DNA of 6,020 bases from Thermoplasmata archaeon. GTDB lineage: Archaea > Thermoplasmatota > Thermoplasmata > Lutacidiplasmatales > UBA184. Shown here one piece after another: positions 1-4,340 of the stretch. Position 1 is the stretch's first letter; every line of letters starts with the position of its first letter. The translations under genes and the position numbers were made by a program. The stretch covers positions 1-6,020 of the forward strand of contig JASHYY010000166.1 of assembly GCA_030042815.1 (NCBI GenBank), read 5' to 3'. The notes under the pieces are model-generated. The model saw nothing but the letters and a program-made list of their open reading frames with translations, ran no database searches and was not told where the DNA came from.

Positions 1-137
1 TGGGATTCGTGGGGTGCCAGATCGACAGCGTCCTCGGTGAGACGTTGGAGAACCGAGGCTACCTCTCGAAGGGCTCCGTCAACCTCCTCGCCATGCTCTT
101 CACGGCCCTGCTGGCCGTGGGGTTGTACTATTCATGA
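1..137 (+). CDS. DUF92 family (TIGR00297-like) integral membrane protein, C-terminal fragment
   Basis: Only the last 44 codons are in the window; the frame is open from base 3 to a TGA at 135-137 and the gene begins upstream. The visible peptide contains an 'IDSVLGETLE' stretch, then 'NRGYLSKGSVNLLAM', then a hydrophobic segment ending in LLAVGLYYS. The pattern D-S-x-L-G-x-T followed by a short Gly-containing loop, V-N-x-L and a terminal membrane helix is how DUF92 proteins end. The family comprises multi-spanning membrane proteins related to plant VTE6 phytyl-phosphate kinase, so a role in isoprenoid phosphate metabolism is possible but is inference. The stop overlaps the queC start as ATGA, which indicates co-transcription and likely translational coupling. 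The family call rests on the C-terminus alone. Confidence 0.72.
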   Translation, partial: GFVGCQIDSVLGETLENRGYLSKGSVNLLAMLFTALLAVGLYYS

Positions 138-832
138 CGCCGGGGAGCGCGCGTCGCCTCGGGCCGGCCGTCGTCCTCCTCTCCGGGGGCATGGACTCCG
201 CGACGTGCCTGGCGGTCGCCGCCGCGCGCGAACCCCCCGTGCACGCCCTGACCGTCCTCTACGGGCAACGCCACGCCCGCGAGGTCGCGGCCGCCCGGGC
301 GCTCGCCCGGCGGTTCCGGGTCGCCCGGCACGTCGTGCTCCGGCTTCCCCTCGGGCCCCTGCTCGATTCTGCCCTGACCCGGTCGGACCGGGCGGTCCCG
401 GCACGCGCGGCCGCGCGGGGACAGATTCCCCCGACCTACGTCCCGGCCCGGAACACGATCCTTCTCTCGGTCGCCCTGGGGTACGCCGAGAGCCAGCATC
501 TCAGCGCGATCTACCTCGGCGCGAACGCCATCGACTACTCCGGCTACCCGGACTGCCGTCCGGAGTACCTTCGGGAGTTCGAGCGGCTCGCGCGCCTCGC
601 CACGCGGACCGGGGTCGAGGACGGGCGGACGATCCGAGTCCGAGCCCCGCTCCTCTCGATGTCGAAGGCCGAGATCGTCCGGGAGGGCGAGCGGTTGGGA
701 GTTCCCTGGGAGCTCACTTGGAGCTGCTACCTCGGGGGCCGACGCCCGTGCGGCCGCTGCGCATCCTGCCGCCTTCGCGAGAAAGGGTTCCGCGAGGCCG
801 GGGTGCGGGACCCGACGCGGGTCCGGCCCTAG
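134..832 (+). CDS. queC: 7-cyano-7-deazaguanine (preQ0) synthase QueC
   Basis: This is a complete 232-aa protein of normal QueC length. QueC converts 7-carboxy-7-deazaguanine to preQ0 using ATP and ammonia in the cytoplasm; in archaea preQ0 is the base inserted at G15 of tRNA on the way to archaeosine. The N-terminus holds the PP-loop ATP-pyrophosphatase motif SGGMDS at residues 17-22, followed by the YGQRHARE segment (43-50). YVPARN (102-107) and the DYSGYPDCRPEY block (134-145) are hallmark QueC motifs. The C-terminus carries the zinc-binding cysteines C198, C206, C209 and C212 in the form C-x7-C-x2-C-x2-C. The ATG lies inside the ATGA overlap with the upstream DUF92 gene, and no Shine-Dalgarno is evident, so coupled translation is likely. 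The 3' end overlaps the convergent mscL by four bases. All key residues are present, so it should be active. Confidence 0.97.
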   Translation: MTPGSARRLGPAVVLLSGGMDSATCLAVAAAREPPVHALTVLYGQRHAREVAAARALARRFRVARHVVLRLPLGPLLDSALTRSDRAVPARAAARGQIPPTYVPARNTILLSVALGYAESQHLSAIYLGANAIDYSGYPDCRPEYLREFERLARLATRTGVEDGRTIRVRAPLLSMSKAEIVREGERLGVPWELTWSCYLGGRRPCGRCASCRLREKGFREAGVRDPTRVRP

Positions 833-1275
833 CTCGAGGCCGGGAGCGCCGGCGCCGGGGGCGTCGGCGGGACCGGCGGGACCTCCGACGTGCACGCCGG
901 GCAGCGCTTCGCGGCGATCGGGATGGCGGTCGTGCACTCCGGGCACGGGCGAGTGGTCGCCGGGGCCTTCGCCTTCTGCCGGTCCTGGTAGCGCTGGTAC
1001 GGGAGCGCGATCGCGAAGAAGACGACCGTCAGGACGACGACGAAGGTGATGAGGGCGTTCAGGAACGCGCCTTGCATGAACGTGCTCCCGTTGATGGTGA
1101 AAATCCATGACGCGAAGTTGAAGCTCCCTGCGACGCCGATGAGCGGCGTGATGATGTCGGCCACGAGCGCGGTGACGAGCGTCACGAACGCCACGCCGAC
1201 CACGAACGCGATCGCCATCTGAATGAGGTTCCCCTGCTTGACGAATTTCACGAAGTCCTCTCGTATCGATGCCAT
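829..1275 (-). CDS. mscL: Large-conductance mechanosensitive channel MscL with C-terminal zinc-ribbon-like tail
   Basis: This 148-aa protein would form the homopentameric membrane channel that opens under high membrane tension and releases solutes during hypo-osmotic shock. The N-terminal amphipathic helix (IREDFVKFVKQGN, residues 4-16) leads into TM1 (about 17-47, with the conserved pore-lining AFVVGVAF and a D-IITPLIG end). A periplasm-side loop of about 25 residues (FNFASWIFTINGSTF) and TM2 (about 70-92) follow. The cytoplasmic tail has two CxxC pairs, C111/C114 and C125/C128, then a Pro-rich end. Such paired CxxC tails occur in many MscL homologues and may bind zinc. The ATG at 1275 fits the family start exactly. 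A good TATA-like box lies about 30 nt upstream, so it probably has its own promoter although argS precedes it on the same strand. Its TAG stop lies on the complementary strand of the same CTAG that ends queC. Confidence 0.96.
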   Translation of the reverse strand: MASIREDFVKFVKQGNLIQMAIAFVVGVAFVTLVTALVADIITPLIGVAGSFNFASWIFTINGSTFMQGAFLNALITFVVVLTVVFFAIALPYQRYQDRQKAKAPATTRPCPECTTAIPIAAKRCPACTSEVPPVPPTPPAPALPASS

Positions 1276-1303
1276 GGGCTCTCCCCGCGGCCATCGAGGA
1301 GAC

Positions 1304-1311
1304 GATATAAG
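1304..1311 (-). promoter_or_regulatory. TATA-like promoter element for mscL
   Basis: Read on the minus strand this is CTTATATC, the most AT-rich stretch in the 60-bp argS-mscL gap and the best archaeal TATA-box match in the window. Its centre is about 32 nt upstream of the mscL ATG. Archaeal TATA boxes sit about 26 nt before the transcription start, so the transcript would carry a leader of only about 5 nt. No good Shine-Dalgarno is seen before the ATG (only GGGGAG). The match is seen directly; promoter function is inferred. Confidence 0.55.
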
Positions 1312-1335
1312 GGCGTTCCCGAGGGCCGACCGCCA

Positions 1336-3132
1336 CTACATCGTCTCGAGCCGGGGCACGCCGAGCAGGTCGAGCGCGTTGCCGAGCGTCTGCCGGACGG
1401 CGGCGACGAGGGCGACCCGGCTCGCCCGCTCGTCCCCGCTCTTCAGCACCGGGACGGCGTGGTAGAACCGATTGAAACGGTCCGCGAGGTCGTGGGCGTA
1501 CCCGGCCAGGGCCTGGACGTGGGCCGACCGGGCGGCGTACGACACCACCCGGGGGAACCGGGCCAGGAGGCGTACGAGCGCGAGCTCCTCGGGGTCGGAG
1601 AGCCGAGCGGCCTCGAAGGGGTACGGGGGCCGGTCTGCGTCGCCCCGGCGCAGGACGCTCGACGCCCGCGCGTAGGAGTACTGGAGGAACGGCCCGCTCC
1701 TCCCCTCGAACGAAAGCGCGTCCTCCCACCGGAAGACCACCGGCTTCTCGGGCGCGACGCGCAGGATGTGATAGCGAACGGCGCCGGTGGCGACCGCCTC
1801 GGCGATCGCGTCCACGGCGCCTTCCGCGAGATCCTCGCGACGCACCAGCACCTCCCGGCGGGCCCGGTCGACCGCCTCGGCGAGCAGGTCGTCCAGCCAG
1901 ACGGCCGACCCGCCGCGGGTCGACATCCGTCCCCCTTCCGGCACGGTAATGTCCTGGTAGATCACGAACGAGGGCCGCCGCGCCTCGCCGATCTCGGCGA
2001 GCAAGGCGTCGAGCGTCCGGGCGTGGAGCTGGTGGTCCTGGCCCAGGACGTCGACCAGGCGTGCGAACCGAGCGAACTTCGCCAGATGGTAGGCCACGTC
2101 CCGGGTGACGTAGAGGCTTGTCCCGTCTCCCCGCTGGACGACGACGTGCGTCGACTCCTTCGGCAGGCCGTAGCCGCTCGCGTCGATCGCCCACGCGCCG
2201 TTCTCCTCCCGCACGGCGTGGGGGGCCCCCCGCAGCCGGTCGAGGACCCGGTCGACCGACCCGTCGCGAACGAAGTCGGATTCCCAGGCGAACTCATCGA
2301 ATCGGACCCCAAGGCGCGCCAGCGACGCGAGCATGCCGTCGAGGATCGTCTTCGCCAGCTCGCGGTGGGACGCCGGCGCCCGTCCCGACTCGATCTCCCG
2401 GACCAGCGCGGAGACCTCCTCGCGCGCGTCGTCGTGCTCCTTCAGATACGCGCTCACCGCGGGGTACGGGCGTCCGTAATGCAGGTCCCCCTTCTCGCCC
2501 GGAGTTTCGTGGCCGTCCACGACGGCCCGGATCGGCGCGGGCCAGGCCTCGCGGGGCTTCGACCAGATCCAGGTGATCATCGTCGCCTGGCGGCCCATGT
2601 CGTCGATGTAGTACTGTGTCGTGACGGGAACGCCGGCGGCGCGGGACACCCGCGCGAGCGTGTCTCCGATCAGCGCGTTCCGGACCCGTCCGACGTGGAA
2701 CGGGCCCGTGGGGTTCGCGCTCGTATGCTCTACGCAGAGCGGCGGAGCTACGGACTCACCGTGACCGTACTCCGGTCCGAACGCGAGCACCGAGGCGAGG
2801 GTCGCTTCGGTGAGGCGCGCCGGGTCGGCGACGAAGTTCACGTAGGCCCCTTTCGCTCGGACCGACGAGACCCAGGGACTCGAAGGGAACGCCGCCGCGA
2901 GCGCCCCTGCGACCTCCGGCGGCGCCCGGCCGGCGCTCTGGGCGAGCCGGTGCGCCGGGAAGGCAGCGTCGCCCTCGGGTCCGCCGTCGAAGTTGAGCCC
3001 CCCGAGGGCCGCCTCCGCGGTCAGGCCTAGGTTGGCCGCGGTGGCCCCCCGGACCAGCCCGTCGACCACCGCGTCCGCGAACGGGCCCGAGGGGTCTCGG
3101 AGCGCGGACGGAGAAGACGCTGTCGCGCTCAC
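1336..3132 (-). CDS. argS: Arginyl-tRNA synthetase (class I)
   Basis: This complete 598-aa cytoplasmic enzyme charges tRNA-Arg with arginine using ATP. The N-terminal ArgRS-specific domain covers about residues 15-115 (with 'GAYVNF' near 95-100). The class I catalytic domain opens with VEHTSANPTGPFHVGR; the HIGH-type signature is HVGR at 146-149, a form I associate with euryarchaeal ArgRS. Then come YYIDDMGRQ (174-182) and LGQDHQLH (363-370). A degenerate KMSKS loop, MSTRGG, lies at 403-408. The all-helical anticodon-binding domain occupies about 475-598, with SGPFLQYSYAR (479-489) and the typical C-terminal RFNRFYH...LGVP-x-L-E-x-M. The start is GTG: an in-frame TAA at 3157-3159 precedes it and no other start codon lies between. 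It is divergent from the ThiI-family gene across a 54-bp gap. All expected blocks are present. Confidence 0.97.
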   Translation of the reverse strand: MSATASSPSALRDPSGPFADAVVDGLVRGATAANLGLTAEAALGGLNFDGGPEGDAAFPAHRLAQSAGRAPPEVAGALAAAFPSSPWVSSVRAKGAYVNFVADPARLTEATLASVLAFGPEYGHGESVAPPLCVEHTSANPTGPFHVGRVRNALIGDTLARVSRAAGVPVTTQYYIDDMGRQATMITWIWSKPREAWPAPIRAVVDGHETPGEKGDLHYGRPYPAVSAYLKEHDDAREEVSALVREIESGRAPASHRELAKTILDGMLASLARLGVRFDEFAWESDFVRDGSVDRVLDRLRGAPHAVREENGAWAIDASGYGLPKESTHVVVQRGDGTSLYVTRDVAYHLAKFARFARLVDVLGQDHQLHARTLDALLAEIGEARRPSFVIYQDITVPEGGRMSTRGGSAVWLDDLLAEAVDRARREVLVRREDLAEGAVDAIAEAVATGAVRYHILRVAPEKPVVFRWEDALSFEGRSGPFLQYSYARASSVLRRGDADRPPYPFEAARLSDPEELALVRLLARFPRVVSYAARSAHVQALAGYAHDLADRFNRFYHAVPVLKSGDERASRVALVAAVRQTLGNALDLLGVPRLETM

Positions 3133-3152
3133 GTACGATCCCGTCCGACAAG

Positions 3153-3162
3153 CGCTTTAGCG
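3153..3162. promoter_or_regulatory. Candidate shared (bidirectional) TATA-like element between argS and the ThiI-family gene
   Basis: The 54-bp divergent gap holds the near-palindrome CGCTTTAGCG; on the other strand it reads CGCTAAAGCG. Its centre is about 25 nt from the argS GTG and about 29 nt from the ThiI-family ATG, the spacing expected for leaderless or short-leader archaeal genes in both directions. It is a weak TATA box, with only a four-base A/T core. A second AT-rich patch, CTTAAC at 3173-3178, is too close to the ATG to serve as the TATA box of the rightward gene, although it lies 40-45 nt from the argS start. The sequence and spacing are observed; function is inferred. Confidence 0.35.
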
Positions 3163-3186
3163 GTGGTGGCGTCTTAACGCTTCGCG

Positions 3187-4083
3187 ATGCCGGTCCTTCT
3201 CGTGCGGTACGGCGAGCTGGCGCTCAAGTCCCCGCCGGTCCGCCGGGAGTTCGAGAGCTCGCTGCGTCGCAACATCCTCGACCAGTTCGTGCGAGAAGGG
3301 ATCACGGGACGACTTCGGTCGGACCGGGGCCACCTCTACGTCGAGGTCGACGCGGTGGGGCCGGCGCTCCGGGTGCTCCGACGGGTCTTCGGCATCACGT
3401 CCGTGAGCGAGGTCTTCGAGGTCGCGAGCGACCGGACCGCGATCCGGGACCGGCTGCTCGAGCTGGCCGACCCCCGGCTGCCGGCGGGGGCGCGGTTCGC
3501 GGTCCGCGCGCGGCGGACGGGTCAGCACGCGTTCACGAGCCAGGAGCTCGCCCGCGACCTCGGGGGGGACGTCCTCGAGCGGTTCGCCGACCGTCGGCTC
3601 TCGGTCGACCTCGACCGTCCCGAGGTCGAGTTGTTCGTCGAGGTCCGCGGCCCCCGTACGTACCTCTCTTTCGACCGCGCGGCGGGCCCGGGAGGGCTCC
3701 CGCTCGGCGTCGCCGGTCGACTGGTCGCGCTGGTCGACGGTCCCCGCGGTGCCTTGGGCGCGTTCCTGATGATGAAACGCGGCTGCCGGGTCGCCTTGGT
3801 GGCCCTGCCGTCCGGCGAGGCGTACGCGCGCGAGACGCTGGCGCGCTTCGACCCCGCCGCCCGGATCGCGAGCGCGCCGCCCGACCCCGCCGGCTGGTCG
3901 ACCGCGCTCGCGGCGCTCGCCGAGAGCTGGCGCGCGGAGGGCGTGGTGGTCCCGATCGCGGTCGAGGAGTTCTCCGACGGGCGCGATCGATGGGGAGACC
4001 GGGTCCTGTTCTCCCCAACGGTGGGCCTGACCGATTCGGAGGTGGACGACCGGTGGAAGAGGGTGGCAGCGCTCGCCGCGTGA
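3187..4083 (+). CDS. ThiI-family THUMP-domain protein with degenerate PP-loop, probably catalytically inactive
   Basis: This 298-aa protein aligns in outline with ThiI, the tRNA 4-thiouridine synthase. The N-terminal ferredoxin-like domain starts LVRYGELALKS. The THUMP domain (about residues 60-165) contains RFAVRARRTGQHAF (103-116) and a VEVR strand, and ends in the ThiI signature GPGGLPLG (167-174). The AANH/PP-loop domain should follow, and 'AFLMMKRG' (192-199) confirms its register. Where ThiI has SGGIDS, however, this protein reads VDGPRG (183-188). The region up to FSPTVGLTDSEVDD (275-288) is shortened, and the only cysteine is C200, so the CxxC of archaeal ThiI is absent. There is no rhodanese domain. 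Binding tRNA through THUMP is plausible; sulfur transfer as in ThiI is not. The ATG is fixed by an in-frame TAA at 3175-3177. The frame is intact with high GC3, so it is not an evident pseudogene. It overlaps the next small ORF by GTGA. Confidence 0.88.
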   Translation: MPVLLVRYGELALKSPPVRREFESSLRRNILDQFVREGITGRLRSDRGHLYVEVDAVGPALRVLRRVFGITSVSEVFEVASDRTAIRDRLLELADPRLPAGARFAVRARRTGQHAFTSQELARDLGGDVLERFADRRLSVDLDRPEVELFVEVRGPRTYLSFDRAAGPGGLPLGVAGRLVALVDGPRGALGAFLMMKRGCRVALVALPSGEAYARETLARFDPAARIASAPPDPAGWSTALAALAESWRAEGVVVPIAVEEFSDGRDRWGDRVLFSPTVGLTDSEVDDRWKRVAALAA

Positions 4084-4319
4084 CCCAGCGCGTGCTTGAC
4101 GTCCCGGACGGGTCCGAGCGCGAGCCTTCCGACCCCGCTCCGGCCGACCCGCCGGCACCCGCGGGTCCCGATGCCGCGCCCCCGCCGGCGCTCCCTCCGA
4201 TCTCTCGCGAGCCGTCGGACCTCGCGCTCCGCGAGCGCCAGGCGCGCTGGCTGCGGGAGCGGGCCCGCTTCGAGCAAGCGCAAAACGGTACGCGGGCCAC
4301 CGCTGAAGGTTCGAAATAG
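4080..4319 (+). CDS. Small Pro/Ala-rich hypothetical protein (79 aa)
   Basis: I do not recognise this protein. The proposed GTG start overlaps the TGA of the ThiI-family gene (GTGA). The frame is also open upstream to an ATG at 3990, but that would lie inside the ThiI-family gene, so the coupled GTG is preferred. The first half is acidic and rich in Pro and Ala (for example APADPPAPAGPDAAPPP) and looks disordered. The second half (SDLALRERQARWLRERARFEQAQ without a break) is a charged, probably amphipathic helix. There is no signal peptide, membrane segment or cysteine. About four fifths of its codons end in G or C, compatible with coding but weaker than its neighbours, and least so near the end. 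It may be translated with the ThiI-family gene. It could instead be a chance open frame of GC-rich DNA; its stop codon falls inside the putative promoter of the next gene. Confidence 0.5.
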   Translation: MTQRVLDVPDGSEREPSDPAPADPPAPAGPDAAPPPALPPISREPSDLALRERQARWLRERARFEQAQNGTRATAEGSK

Positions 4320-4320
4320 G
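4310..4320 (+). promoter_or_regulatory. Candidate BRE/TATA-like element for the GMC oxidoreductase
   Basis: TTCGAAATAGG is the only AT-rich island before the downstream GTG at 4341. Its A/T core is centred about 25-26 nt upstream of that start codon, the distance expected for a leaderless archaeal transcript. No Shine-Dalgarno lies in the intervening CT-rich stretch. It overlaps the last codons and TAG stop of the small hypothetical ORF. The position is observed; promoter activity is inferred. Confidence 0.4.
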
Positions 4321-4340
4321 ACCGCTCCCTCGCTCCATCC

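Noticed and set aside
892..945. The paired CxxC tail of MscL as a novel fused metal-binding domain.
   Set aside because: A similar CxxC...CxxC C-terminal tail is common in MscL homologues, so it is ordinary for the family.
128..2194. A 688-codon open frame on the minus strand spanning queC, mscL and part of argS.
   Set aside because: It is antisense to or out of frame with three clearly recognised genes. Its translation is Arg/Pro/Gly-rich with no recognisable domain, as expected for shadow frames in GC-rich DNA.
1459..3030. A 523-codon plus-strand open frame.
   Set aside because: It lies wholly antisense to argS, which has every expected ArgRS motif, and its product shows no family features.
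4033..4319. The small ORF as a frameshifted tail of the ThiI-family protein.
   Set aside because: Its sequence has no resemblance to ThiI C-terminal or rhodanese regions, and the ThiI-family domain already ends in the conserved helix.
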